From Solirubrobacteraceae bacterium (GTDB lineage Bacteria; Actinomycetota; Thermoleophilia; Solirubrobacterales; Solirubrobacteraceae), in contig JASLHP010000315.1 of assembly GCA_030149625.1 (NCBI GenBank), positions 1 to 15,150 on the forward strand: a stretch of DNA of 15,150 nucleotides, in the 5' to 3' direction. Shown here one piece after another: positions 1 through 7,251 of this stretch (its first letter is position 1; the number at the start of each line of letters is the position of its first letter). The position numbers and the translations under genes were made by a program. Under the pieces are notes generated by a model. The model had not been told where the DNA came from and ran no database searches. It was given only the letters and a program-made list of their open reading frames with translations.

Positions 1-94
1 GCTGAAACGACTCCGCGGCGAACGCGGGCAGCAGCTCGAGGTTGTCGCCGAGCAGGATCTGGCCGACGACGTCGGACTCGCTGGCGCGACTCAT
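1..94 (-). CDS. Site-specific DNA-methyltransferase, N-terminal fragment (partial)
   Basis: Reading leftward from an ATG at 94-92, 31 codons run off the window edge without a stop. The product begins MSRASESDVVGQILLGDNLELL and continues PAFAAESFQ. The stretch I-L-L-G-D-N-L-E-L-L-P followed by an acidic/Ser-Phe segment is the usual opening of N4/N6-type (beta-class) DNA methyltransferases, where it precedes the catalytic (D/N)PPY-type motif. That motif would lie outside the window, so activity and specificity cannot be judged. The gene lies 74 nt downstream of the membrane protein on the same strand and may be read with it. No clear Shine-Dalgarno sequence is visible before the ATG. The family call rests on one short motif and is tentative. 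Confidence 0.55.
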   Translation of the reverse strand, partial: MSRASESDVVGQILLGDNLELLPAFAAESFQ

Positions 95-140
95 GCCCAG
101 AGACTATGTCGCATCTGTCGCGCGCCGCTGGAGCGGCGCC

Positions 141-192
141 GCTCAGGCGATCAGCTCGAGCCACTCGCTCAGGCGATCAGCTCGACCCACTG
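141..192. repeat. 26-bp tandem duplication across the stop codon of the membrane protein gene
   Basis: Positions 141-166 and 167-192 are two head-to-tail copies of a 26-bp unit starting gctcaggcgatcagctcga, with two mismatches. The second copy contains the last codons and the TGA (complement of 169-171) of the membrane protein gene. The first copy repeats the same coding end (Glu-Leu-Ile-Ala-stop) just downstream in another frame, because 26 is not a multiple of 3. A 14-bp perfect palindrome, gagcggcgccgctc, overlaps its edge at 131-144. Confidence 0.85.
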
Positions 193-2583
193 ATACGCGT
201 GTCCGCACAACCTCTGCCAAGCCGCGGCGCGCGCCTCGCGCAGCGGGCCCTGTGGATCGCTCGCGGCGGGCGTCAAGAAGACCGAGTCGAGCACCGCCTC
301 GCCACCGGCACCCGGGCTCAGGCTGAAGCCGGCGCTCGCACGGGTCAGCGACACACGGTGACGTCCGGCGGCGAGGCTCACGGCGAACGGCGGCACCGTG
401 TCCGGCACGAGCGAGTTGCCGTCGAGCTGCCCCGCGATCGAGGCGATGCGCCGGCCATCCACGCTCAACGTCACCGCGGGCATGATCTGACCCTGAACCC
501 ATAGGTCCCACGTGCCGGATGTAGGCAGCGTGAAGCTCGCCGTCAATCGACCGGGCGTGCTCATCACGAGGCCCTCGCGCTCGTGCCCCCAACGAGCGGG
601 GTGTCGGGCGCGCGCCAGCGAGATCGAGACTAGCCGCGGCGCTTGCGCCGCGATCAGCCGCGCGCCGGCGGCACCTGCGCTCTCGACGAGCGCGCCGATC
701 CGCGCGCACTGCGCCGAGCGTGCCCCCGCGAGCGCGACATGAGCCGCCGCCGCCGGTGCGCCCGGCCGCCGTCCCCACACCTGGTAATAGGAGCCCTGCC
801 ACAGCAGCCGGTAGGCGGCCGGCGGCCGCGACGCGGCGGGGTCGCGGCGCGTCACGATCAGCGGGTAGGCGAGCAGCGCGCGCGGCGCGACACGACCCAG
901 TTCGACGGAATCGCCGTAGCCGCCGGCGGCGGCCGCGAGCGCCGGCGGCGGGTAGACGAAGTTCGGCCCGCCCACGTCCAGGTCGCGCAGCTCGTACATC
1001 GAGTATTCGTCGAAGTCCGTGAACAGCGTCGGCCCCTTGCCGGCAAAGCGCCTGTTCAGCGAAGCGAGCTCTTCGAAGCGGGCTGTAGGCGCGAGATCGG
1101 AGCTGTGGTACTGCAGCGCGTCAGAGACAAGCACCCCGCCGACGAGCACGCAGGCGAGCATTCCCGTTGCGAGGCGGGCCGCGGGCCGGCGCGGCGAGCT
1201 CAAGAGCGCAGCGACGCCGCCCCACGCCAACAACATCACGAGCGGCGAGCTGAGCACCAGCGTCTTCGCGTCGGCCCACGTCGTCACGGACTCGCTGACG
1301 ACCAGCGAGGCGAGCAGCGTCAGGCCGAGCCAAGCGAACAGCGCACGCGCGCGGATTCGCAGCAGGTGCACGCTGCCGAGCAGCGCCGAGGCGAACGCCA
1401 GCGCGACCAGCACGTGCGTGCTCAGCAGCGCCGCGCCCACCGGCGCCAGCTTGTAGCTGCCGTTCAGCCACACACCGAACAACTGGATCGCGCGCAGCGG
1501 CGCGTGCAGGTTGCCAGAGTTGCTCGTCGAGGCAATCTCTCGTGCGACGCGCAGCGCCGCCGGCAGTTCCGCCCAGGTCGGCCACGCGGCGATCAGCAGC
1601 GTGAGCGCCGCGACGGCGGCGAGCGCGAGCAGACGGCGCGGGAGACGAGGCGGGCGGCTGGCCCCTGCGAGCTGGTCGATCGACAGCGCCGCGAGCACGA
1701 GCACAGCCGCCAGCGCCCAAGCGCCGAACGCGAGACCGAGCGCCGAGACGCCCGCGGCGAGCACGAGCGCAAAGGGAATCGCGCGCGCGGGCGACTCGCC
1801 GAGCCAGCTGCGGTGGGTGACGACGAGCGCGCCGAGGCTCACGAGCATCGGCAGCGCCGCGATTTCCTTGACCGAGCCGAACAGCTCGTAGGCGTAGACG
1901 AGCGCTGGCAGAGTGGCGGTGAGCGCCGCGAGCGCCGCCCACGTCGCGCCGAGCCGCATGTTTCTGGCGAGTAGCCAACACGGCCCGGCGGCGACGGCGA
2001 GCATGAACGCGCTGAAGGGCTGAAAGGCCCAAATCAGAGGCAGCCCGAGCAGCTTCGCGCTGCCGCCGAACATCGTGTCGGCGCCCGACGGATAGCTCGT
2101 GTCGTAGTAGCCGTTGAGGAACCGTCCATAGGAGTTGCGTAGGTCCAGATGCCCGAAGTCGCGGCCGTGGCTGACCAGGAAGTCGGCGCCGATCAAATGC
2201 ACGGCGGAGTCCGCGAGCGCCATGTACGACGAGAAGCTCGCGCGCCCCACCGCGAGCACGGGTGCCAGCGCGACCGCGTAGACGACGATCGCGACCGTCG
2301 GCAGCGAGCCGCGCCTGGGCGGTCCCAGCGCGAACGCGCGCACCCGCTCGTGTCCCAGCGCGAATCCGCCGAGCGCGAGCGCGGCCATCAGGTACGGCGT
2401 CGCGGGAGCGATCGGCGGCCAGTCGGTACTCAGCTGCGAGAGCGCGATCAACGCGGCGGCGCCGACGCTCAGCAGTAGCGGTGCCGCCAGGAAGCCGCCA
2501 CTGCAGCGGTCTATGGCCAGCCCCGCACCCGCGCACAGTGCCGCGAGCACGCAGGGGTACAGCAGCACCGTGGCGAGGAACAT
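169..2583 (-). CDS. Large polytopic membrane protein, GT-C glycosyltransferase-like, with C-terminal beta-sandwich-like domain
   Basis: This 804-aa protein has roughly a dozen hydrophobic segments spread over its first ~500 residues. The first is at the N-terminus (MFLATVLLYPCVLAALCAG). The first large loop carries acidic/His residues (A-D-S-A-V-H-L, then Y-Y-D-T-S-Y-P-S-G-A-D). Many TMs with acidic residues in the first outer loop resemble GT-C enzymes, which use lipid-linked sugars outside the membrane. After the last TM comes a soluble region, including a stretch around G-T-W-D-L-W-V-Q-G and S-V-D-G-R-R-I-A that looks like a carbohydrate-binding-type beta-sandwich. I cannot name a substrate. 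The annotated ATG is only 3 nt from the 3' end of tRNA-Arg. A GTG five codons downstream (codon 6) is an alternative, but neither start has an obvious ribosome-binding site. The call is by topology, not by a diagnostic motif. Confidence 0.75.
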   Translation of the reverse strand: MFLATVLLYPCVLAALCAGAGLAIDRCSGGFLAAPLLLSVGAAALIALSQLSTDWPPIAPATPYLMAALALGGFALGHERVRAFALGPPRRGSLPTVAIVVYAVALAPVLAVGRASFSSYMALADSAVHLIGADFLVSHGRDFGHLDLRNSYGRFLNGYYDTSYPSGADTMFGGSAKLLGLPLIWAFQPFSAFMLAVAAGPCWLLARNMRLGATWAALAALTATLPALVYAYELFGSVKEIAALPMLVSLGALVVTHRSWLGESPARAIPFALVLAAGVSALGLAFGAWALAAVLVLAALSIDQLAGASRPPRLPRRLLALAAVAALTLLIAAWPTWAELPAALRVAREIASTSNSGNLHAPLRAIQLFGVWLNGSYKLAPVGAALLSTHVLVALAFASALLGSVHLLRIRARALFAWLGLTLLASLVVSESVTTWADAKTLVLSSPLVMLLAWGGVAALLSSPRRPAARLATGMLACVLVGGVLVSDALQYHSSDLAPTARFEELASLNRRFAGKGPTLFTDFDEYSMYELRDLDVGGPNFVYPPPALAAAAGGYGDSVELGRVAPRALLAYPLIVTRRDPAASRPPAAYRLLWQGSYYQVWGRRPGAPAAAAHVALAGARSAQCARIGALVESAGAAGARLIAAQAPRLVSISLARARHPARWGHEREGLVMSTPGRLTASFTLPTSGTWDLWVQGQIMPAVTLSVDGRRIASIAGQLDGNSLVPDTVPPFAVSLAAGRHRVSLTRASAGFSLSPGAGGEAVLDSVFLTPAASDPQGPLREARAAAWQRLCGHAYQWVELIA

Positions 2584-2586
2584 CAG

Positions 2587-2660
2587 TGCCCCCGGCTAGA
2601 TTCGAACTAGCGACCCTCGGATTAGAAGTCCGATGCTCTATCCAGCTGAGCTACGGGGGC
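2587..2660 (-). tRNA. tRNA-Arg (anticodon UCU)
   Basis: The minus strand folds as a full 74-nt cloverleaf. The acceptor is GCCCCCG paired with CGGGGGC plus an A discriminator. The D arm is around AGCTCAGCTGGATAGAGCA. The anticodon stem is TCGGA/TCCGA enclosing the loop CTTCTAA, so the anticodon is TCT. The T arm is GCTAG-TTCGAAT-CTAGC. No CCA is encoded: the A is followed by CTG and then the ATG of the membrane protein. It decodes AGA, a rare codon in such GC-rich genomes. Confidence 0.95.
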
Positions 2661-2736
2661 GCTTCTGGAGACGCGGACGACGGATGCACGCCACTCGCGG
2701 ACCTCCCGGGACGTCGCTATCGTGGCAGGTCGCGGG

Positions 2737-2765
2737 GATCGATCGATCGGCGGCCGATCGGCGCG
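2737..2765. promoter_or_regulatory. Palindrome-rich GATC cluster in the divergent intergenic region
   Basis: Between tRNA-Arg (minus) and the DsbA-like gene (plus), four GATC sites occur within 23 bp, starting at 2737, 2741, 2745 and 2756. An inverted repeat gatcggc-g-gccgatc spans 2745-2759 and runs into another palindrome, gccgatcggc. This could be an operator or a methylation-sensitive site for the divergent promoters. Nothing in the sequence names a binding protein, and GC-rich palindromes arise easily by chance. Confidence 0.25.
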
Positions 2766-2824
2766 CGAGCCTATCGAAACCGTCCTTAGGCGCGCTTGAA
2801 CGAAAATCTGTAAAAGTTCCTCGT

Positions 2825-3655
2825 ATGACACCAGTGGAGAGTGACGAGGCAGACCTGACCCGCAAGGAGCGTCGCGAGCAGGCGCGCTCGCAACGCAAGG
2901 AAATGGAGGAGGCCGCGGCGGCAAGCGCGGCCCGCCGCACGAGGCTGACGCAGCTCGGCATCGTGGCGTCGGTCGTGATCGTCGCGATCGTCGCGATTCT
3001 CATCGCCACCGGCGGTGGATCCAAAAAAGGCATCCCGTCGAGCAAGCACGAACAGAACTCGGTCGTGCACGAAGTCAGCGCGCTGGTCGGTGGCATCCCG
3101 CAGAAAGGCAACGTGCTGGGCTCGCCTACGGCTCCCGTGAGCCTGCAGTACTTCGGCGACCTCGAGTGCCCGATCTGCCAGAAATTCACGCTCGGGGCGC
3201 TGCCGACGGTCATCTCCAAGTGGGTCCGCACGGGCAAGCTGAAGATCGAATACCGCTCGCTGGAGACAGCCACGCGCGAACCTGAAGTGTTCAAGTCCCA
3301 GCAGGTCGCCGCCTACGCCGCCGGGAAGCAGAACAAAGCATGGAACTTCATCGAGACCTTCTACCACGAGCAGGGAGAAGAGGACTCGGGCTACGTGACC
3401 GAAAAATACATCCAGGGCATCGCGAGCCAGGTACCGGGACTGAACCTCGCGCAGTGGACCACCGACCGCGGCAACACCGAACTGGCCAACGAGGTCACGG
3501 TCACCGACGCTCAGGCAGCGAGCAACGCCGGCTTCGATGGCACGCCCTCGTTCCTGATCGGCCGCAGCGGCGGGACCGTGAGCAAGCTCGAATACAGCAA
3601 CCCCGAAGACCCGGGATTCATCAACGAAGCCGTAGAAAAGCTTCTCAAGGCGTAG
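2825..3655 (+). CDS. Membrane-anchored DsbA-family thiol-disulfide oxidoreductase
   Basis: The protein has 276 aa. A charged cytoplasmic N-terminus (about residues 8-35, rich in K, R and E) leads into one TM helix (LGIVASVVIVAIVAILIATG). A DsbA-type thioredoxin domain follows, facing the outside. The active site is C-P-I-C at residues 115-118 within F-G-D-L-E-C-P-I-C. The cis-proline loop is G-T-P-S-F-L-I-G with Pro241. Such proteins oxidise (or isomerise) cysteines of exported proteins. I chose the ATG at 2825 because the upstream in-frame reading crosses the tRNA-Arg gene. Only 4 nt lie between this ATG and an A/T-rich stretch (ctgtaaaagtt), with no clear Shine-Dalgarno, so a very short or absent leader is possible. 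The partner VKOR gene starts 7 nt after the stop, and VKOR normally re-oxidises DsbA in actinobacteria. Confidence 0.92.
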   Translation: MTPVESDEADLTRKERREQARSQRKEMEEAAAASAARRTRLTQLGIVASVVIVAIVAILIATGGGSKKGIPSSKHEQNSVVHEVSALVGGIPQKGNVLGSPTAPVSLQYFGDLECPICQKFTLGALPTVISKWVRTGKLKIEYRSLETATREPEVFKSQQVAAYAAGKQNKAWNFIETFYHEQGEEDSGYVTEKYIQGIASQVPGLNLAQWTTDRGNTELANEVTVTDAQAASNAGFDGTPSFLIGRSGGTVSKLEYSNPEDPGFINEAVEKLLKA

Positions 3656-3662
3656 GTCCGCA

Positions 3663-4151
3663 GTGAGCTCGCGAGTGCTGAGGATCGCGCTGATCGCCAT
3701 CACCGTTCTCGGCGTAGCGCTCGCGAGCTACCTGACGTATGTCCACTACGCCGAAATCAAGCCTCTGTGCACGGCGGGCAATGCCTGCATCAAGGTGCAG
3801 AGCTCGGTCTACTCCAAGCTCGCCGGGGTGCCAGTCGCGCTGATGGGACTGCTCGGCTACATCGCGATCCTCGGGTCGTTGCTGGTGCCTCAGAGCGAGA
3901 CGAGCAGGCTCGCGACGATGTCGCTGGCGCTCGTGGGCTTCGGCTTCAGCGCCTACCTGACCTACCGCGAGCTCTTCTCGATCCACGCCATCTGCGAGGA
4001 GTGCGCTACGAGCGCGGGCTTCCTGACCGTGCTGATGTGCCTGTCGGTGTGGAGGTTCCTGCGCGGCGAGGACGACTCAGCCCGGCTGGTAGCGCCGCCG
4101 GCGCAAGGCGCTGGCGGCGAGCCGGCTACGCCGCTCGGCAGCGCCTCCTGA
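3663..4151 (+). CDS. Vitamin K epoxide reductase (VKOR) family protein
   Basis: This 162-aa membrane protein has four predicted TM segments and the VKOR cysteine pattern. A loop pair Cys36/Cys42 (L-C-T-A-G-N-A-C) is followed by V-Q-S-S-V-Y and G-V-P. The quinone-proximal C-x-x-C is I-C-E-E-C with Cys111 and Cys114. In VKOR homologues electrons pass from a DsbA-like partner to the loop cysteines, then to CXXC and quinone. The GTG start is 7 nt after the DsbA-like stop, so the two genes form an operon. The last ~25 residues are Ala/Gly/Pro-rich and probably disordered. The conserved fold and the DsbA neighbour make the assignment firm. Confidence 0.93.
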   Translation: MSSRVLRIALIAITVLGVALASYLTYVHYAEIKPLCTAGNACIKVQSSVYSKLAGVPVALMGLLGYIAILGSLLVPQSETSRLATMSLALVGFGFSAYLTYRELFSIHAICEECATSAGFLTVLMCLSVWRFLRGEDDSARLVAPPAQGAGGEPATPLGSAS

Positions 4152-4247
4152 GCATCCCCCGCTCGGCCACACCGTGTGGTCTATCTGTCCAATGACGCGC
4201 GGCGGTCCCGCGTAAGCGAGCTTGGCGAGCCGACGTGTTCAACAGGA

Positions 4248-6008
4248 ATGAGCTCCCACGCGACGACGAGCACACAGCTCCACGCGAGCTTCGAGTCCGA
4301 GCTCGACGGCAAGGCGCGCATCGCGCGCCTGTTCGAGATGACGAGCGACCTGCTCGCGACGATCTCGCCCGAGGGACGTTTCACGCTCCTGAACCCCGCC
4401 TGGGAGACGCTGCTCGGCTGGACGCGAGAGGAGCTGCGCGAACGGCCGATCCGCCAGTTCGTGCATCCCGACGACGCCGAGCAGGCTTTGGGCGCGATCC
4501 TCGGGCGCGATGGCACGACGAGCGAGATCGAGAACGTCACGACTCGCTACCAGCACCGCGACGGCTCGTGGCGATGGCTGTTGTGGAGCGCGCGTCGCGA
4601 CGGCGACAGCTGGTACGCGGCGGGCAAGGATGTGACCGACCGCGTATGGCTGGAGCGCCAGGCTCTGCACGACCCGCTCACGAACCTGCCAAACCGCCTG
4701 CTGCTCATGGACCGCGCGCGCCAGGCGCTGTCGCGCCTGCATCGCAGCGACGGCGTCGTGGCGCTGCTTTTCATCGACCTCGACAGGTTCAAGGCGGTTA
4801 ACGACAACCTCGGCCACGAGGTGGGCGATCGGCTGCTGCGTTCCGTCTCCGAGCGCCTGGCCGAGCTGATGCGCGACAGCGACACCGTGGCGCGCCTCGG
4901 AGGCGACGAGTTCGTGATCCTGGCCGAGGAAATCGAGGGCGAAGGCGAGGCGCTCGCGCTCGCCCAGCGCGTTCTGGACGCGCTCGCTCGACCTTTCCCC
5001 CTGGGCTCAGCCGAAGTGACGATCCTCGCAAGCGTCGGCATCTCGGTTTCGCGCCACCCGGAAACCGATCCCGAGGCGATGCTGCGCGAGGCGGACGTCG
5101 CCATGTACAGGGCCAAGGACGGGGGCGGCAGACGCCTCGAGTTGTTCGATGAGAGCCTGCGCCGCGAGCTCGACGCGCACCTGGAACTCGAGGGCCGCCT
5201 GCGCCACGCGCTGCCCCAGCACGAGTTGCTGCTCGCCTACCAGCCGATCCTGCGACTCGCCGGCGGTCAAGCGCTCGGCGTCGAGGCGCTCGTGCGCTGG
5301 CGACCAACCGGCATCGGCCATGCCGCGAGCACGACGGTGCTGGCTTCGGCATTCCTGCCACCCGCCGAGGACAGCGAGCTGATCGTGCAGATCGGCAAAT
5401 GGGTCCTGCACGAAGCGTGCGCGCAAGCCGAGATCTGGCGTCGGGCCGGAATCACGATCCCGCTGTCGGTCAACATCTCAGCGCGCGAGCTGACCGAGCT
5501 CGACCTCGCCGAGCGGGTGCGCGAGGAGCTCGCCCACTTCCGGCTTCCGGGCCGTGCGCTGTGCCTGGAGATCAGCGAGGAGGCTGTGCTGCGCGACCCT
5601 GAGCGCGCGCGCTCCGCGCTGAAGGACCTCAAGCGCCTCGGGGTGCTGATCGCGCTCGACAAATTCGGCTTCGGACAGCTCTCGCTCGGCCTGCCGAGCA
5701 GCCTGCCACTCGACGTGCTCAAGCTCGACCGCGCACTGACCGAGAGCTTCCACCAGGACAAGGAGCGCCGCGCGATGTTTGCCGCGACGATCGCGCTCGC
5801 CAAGGAGGCCGGCCTGACGGCGGTCGCCGTGGGGATCGAGACGAACCGCCAGCTGGCGCTCGCGCGAGAGCTCGACTGCGCAGTCGGCCAGGGCTTCCTG
5901 CTGCACGGACCGGCCTCACCGGACCGCGTGCGTCTCAGGGCGCCAGCCGGGTCTGTAACGTCCGCGCCATGGCGTCCTCTCGTGCGGCTGCGCGGCAACA
6001 GCAACTGA
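4248..6008 (+). CDS. PAS-GGDEF-EAL protein: c-di-GMP synthase with degenerate EAL domain
   Basis: Counting from the ATG at 4248 the product has 586 aa. Order: a PAS sensor (about 22-135: LFEMTSDLLATISPEG, NPAWETLLGW, FVHPDD), a GGDEF diguanylate cyclase (H-D-P-L-T-N-L-P-N-R onward; G-G-D-E-F at 218-222), then an EAL domain (V-E-A-L-V-R-W, Glu346). The cyclase looks active: DLDRFKAVNDNLGHE is intact and an inhibitory I-site R-D-S-D sits five residues before GGDEF. In the EAL half the catalytic Glu of EAL, N-I-S, the E-I-S Glu and L-K-L-D Lys are kept. However, the D-D-F-G motif reads D-K-F-G (Lys472) and A-E-G-V-E reads A-V-G-I-E (Val528), so hydrolysis is probably lost. An in-frame GTG at 4176 would add 24 residues of unremarkable sequence; the ATG has an AGGA only one base upstream. 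The 3' end overlaps rpiA. Confidence 0.92.
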   Translation: MSSHATTSTQLHASFESELDGKARIARLFEMTSDLLATISPEGRFTLLNPAWETLLGWTREELRERPIRQFVHPDDAEQALGAILGRDGTTSEIENVTTRYQHRDGSWRWLLWSARRDGDSWYAAGKDVTDRVWLERQALHDPLTNLPNRLLLMDRARQALSRLHRSDGVVALLFIDLDRFKAVNDNLGHEVGDRLLRSVSERLAELMRDSDTVARLGGDEFVILAEEIEGEGEALALAQRVLDALARPFPLGSAEVTILASVGISVSRHPETDPEAMLREADVAMYRAKDGGGRRLELFDESLRRELDAHLELEGRLRHALPQHELLLAYQPILRLAGGQALGVEALVRWRPTGIGHAASTTVLASAFLPPAEDSELIVQIGKWVLHEACAQAEIWRRAGITIPLSVNISARELTELDLAERVREELAHFRLPGRALCLEISEEAVLRDPERARSALKDLKRLGVLIALDKFGFGQLSLGLPSSLPLDVLKLDRALTESFHQDKERRAMFAATIALAKEAGLTAVAVGIETNRQLALARELDCAVGQGFLLHGPASPDRVRLRAPAGSVTSAPWRPLVRLRGNSN

Positions 6009-6706
6009 GCGACGGCGACGTATCCGCGCAGAAGCGCGCGGCCGCTGCCGTCGCGGCCGAGATGGTCGAAGACGGCATGCGCGTGGGCCTCGGGACGGGT
6101 TCGACGGTCGCACACCTGCTTCCCGCGATCGTCGCACGCGGCTGCGAAGACCTGCGTTGCGTGGCCACTTCGCCAGCGACCGAGAAGGTCGCGCGCGCGC
6201 TCGGCTTGCGTGTGGAGACGCTCGACGAGGTCGGCGAGCTCGACATCGCGATCGACGGCGCCGATCAGATCGACGAGCGCGGATGGCTGATCAAGGGCGG
6301 CGGCGGCGCACACACGCGGGAGAAGATCGTCGCGGCGGCGGCAGCCCGCTTCGTGGTGATCGCCTCGGAGAACAAGGCGGTACGCCAGCTCGCGCCGCCG
6401 GTGCCGCTCGAGCTGCTCGTGTTCGGCGCGCAGCGCACCCTGCTGAACCTCGAACCTGCGCGGTTGCGCGGCGTCGCGCAGAGCCCCGACGGCGGCTTGA
6501 TCGCCGATTACCACGGAGCCGTCGCGGACCCTCGCGAGCTGGCCGCAAGGCTCAGCGCGGCGCCGGGGGTCATCGAGCACGGACTATTCGCGCCGGAGCT
6601 CGTCAGCGTGATTCTGATCGCCCGCGACGGCGCGGTCGAACGCCGCGCCGGCGGCAAGCCAGATCACCGATCCTCGACGGCGAGCGGGCGCAGCTCCTCC
6701 TCGTAG
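5969..6706 (+). CDS. rpiA: Ribose-5-phosphate isomerase A
   Basis: The 245-aa product interconverts ribose-5-phosphate and ribulose-5-phosphate in the pentose phosphate pathway, in the cytoplasm. RpiA motifs occur in the expected order: the phosphate loop G-L-G-T-G-S-T, A-T-S-P-A-T-E, D-G-A-D-Q-I-D with the catalytic acidic residues, K-G-G-G-G-A-H-T-R-E-K, S-P-D-G-G-L-I-A-D-Y and P-G-V-I-E-H-G-L-F. The ATG lies 40 nt inside the end of the GGDEF-EAL gene in another frame, so the two may be translationally coupled. The last ~20 residues are a Ser/Arg-rich tail that does not look like the family. They run across the end of the convergent dioxygenase gene (43-bp tail-to-tail overlap), which suggests the original stop was lost. 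Confidence 0.96.
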   Translation: MASSRAAARQQQLSDGDVSAQKRAAAAVAAEMVEDGMRVGLGTGSTVAHLLPAIVARGCEDLRCVATSPATEKVARALGLRVETLDEVGELDIAIDGADQIDERGWLIKGGGGAHTREKIVAAAAARFVVIASENKAVRQLAPPVPLELLVFGAQRTLLNLEPARLRGVAQSPDGGLIADYHGAVADPRELAARLSAAPGVIEHGLFAPELVSVILIARDGAVERRAGGKPDHRSSTASGRSSSS

Positions 6707-7251
6707 GACATCGGATGGCGCACGAGCACACCGTCCTCGCCGACCATGTACGCGCCCATCCGCAGCAGCGGCGGCGAGTACACGTGCAGAGTCACCGCCG
6801 GATCAGCTCCGGCGTGGCTGACACGATGGATGTCCGACGCCGAGAAATGGAAGCTCGCGCCCGCGCGAAAGACTGCGCTGCGCGGCGGCCCGTCTATCGC
6901 CAGGCGCTCCTCGCGCACGGCGCCGCTCACGACCGCCACCGCACCGCACGACACGTCGTGGTCATGAAAGCCCGTGTCTTGCTCGTCCATCCAGCAGATC
7001 AGCCAAGCGGTGAGGTGATCGTCGCCGAGCAGCTCCTGGTAGACGCGCTGCGTGCGATCGTGCTCGACGAGATCGATCCACAGCTCCGGGCGGTCGGCTA
7101 GCTCGTTGACGAACGCCTGCAGCTCAGGACCTGACAGATCGCGCCCACGCGGGCGCGCGATGCGCTCCAGCTCCCGCTGATCGACCGCCGGCGATGGCGC
7201 CGCCGTCGTGGCCGACGACGTGACCGCCATCTCGCGTGCGAGCGCGCTCAT
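6664..7251 (-). CDS. Cysteine dioxygenase-type (cupin thiol dioxygenase)
   Basis: The protein has 195 aa. The non-haem iron triad is visible: H96-x-H98 in F-H-D-H-D-V and H142 in D-I-H-R-V-S-H. The C-terminal T-L-H-V-Y-S-P-P (His156, Tyr158) matches the conserved Ser-His-Tyr segment of cysteine dioxygenases, with Ser replaced by Thr. The position that carries the cross-linked Cys in mammals is Gly103, as usual in bacterial members; Cys102 is next to it. Such enzymes oxidise cysteine, or a related thiol such as mercaptopropionate, to the sulfinate. The exact substrate cannot be read from the sequence. The ATG at 7251 overlaps the TGA of the upstream amidohydrolase as ATGA, which fixes this start over longer in-frame options and indicates coupled translation. 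The 3' end overlaps rpiA tail-to-tail. Confidence 0.87.
   Translation of the reverse strand: MSALAREMAVTSSATTAAPSPAVDQRELERIARPRGRDLSGPELQAFVNELADRPELWIDLVEHDRTQRVYQELLGDDHLTAWLICWMDEQDTGFHDHDVSCGAVAVVSGAVREERLAIDGPPRSAVFRAGASFHFSASDIHRVSHAGADPAVTLHVYSPPLLRMGAYMVGEDGVLVRHPMSYEEELRPLAVEDR

Noticed and set aside
643..1974. Long plus-strand frame of 443 codons opposite the membrane protein gene
   Set aside because: The product is almost only Arg, Glu, Gln, Ala and His, with no motifs. It is the antisense shadow of a GC-rich coding region.
4152..4247. Possible c-di-GMP (GEMM) riboswitch upstream of the PAS-GGDEF-EAL gene
   Set aside because: The leader has GC-rich short hairpins, but I cannot find the conserved GEMM core, and no tetraloop/receptor pair is evident.
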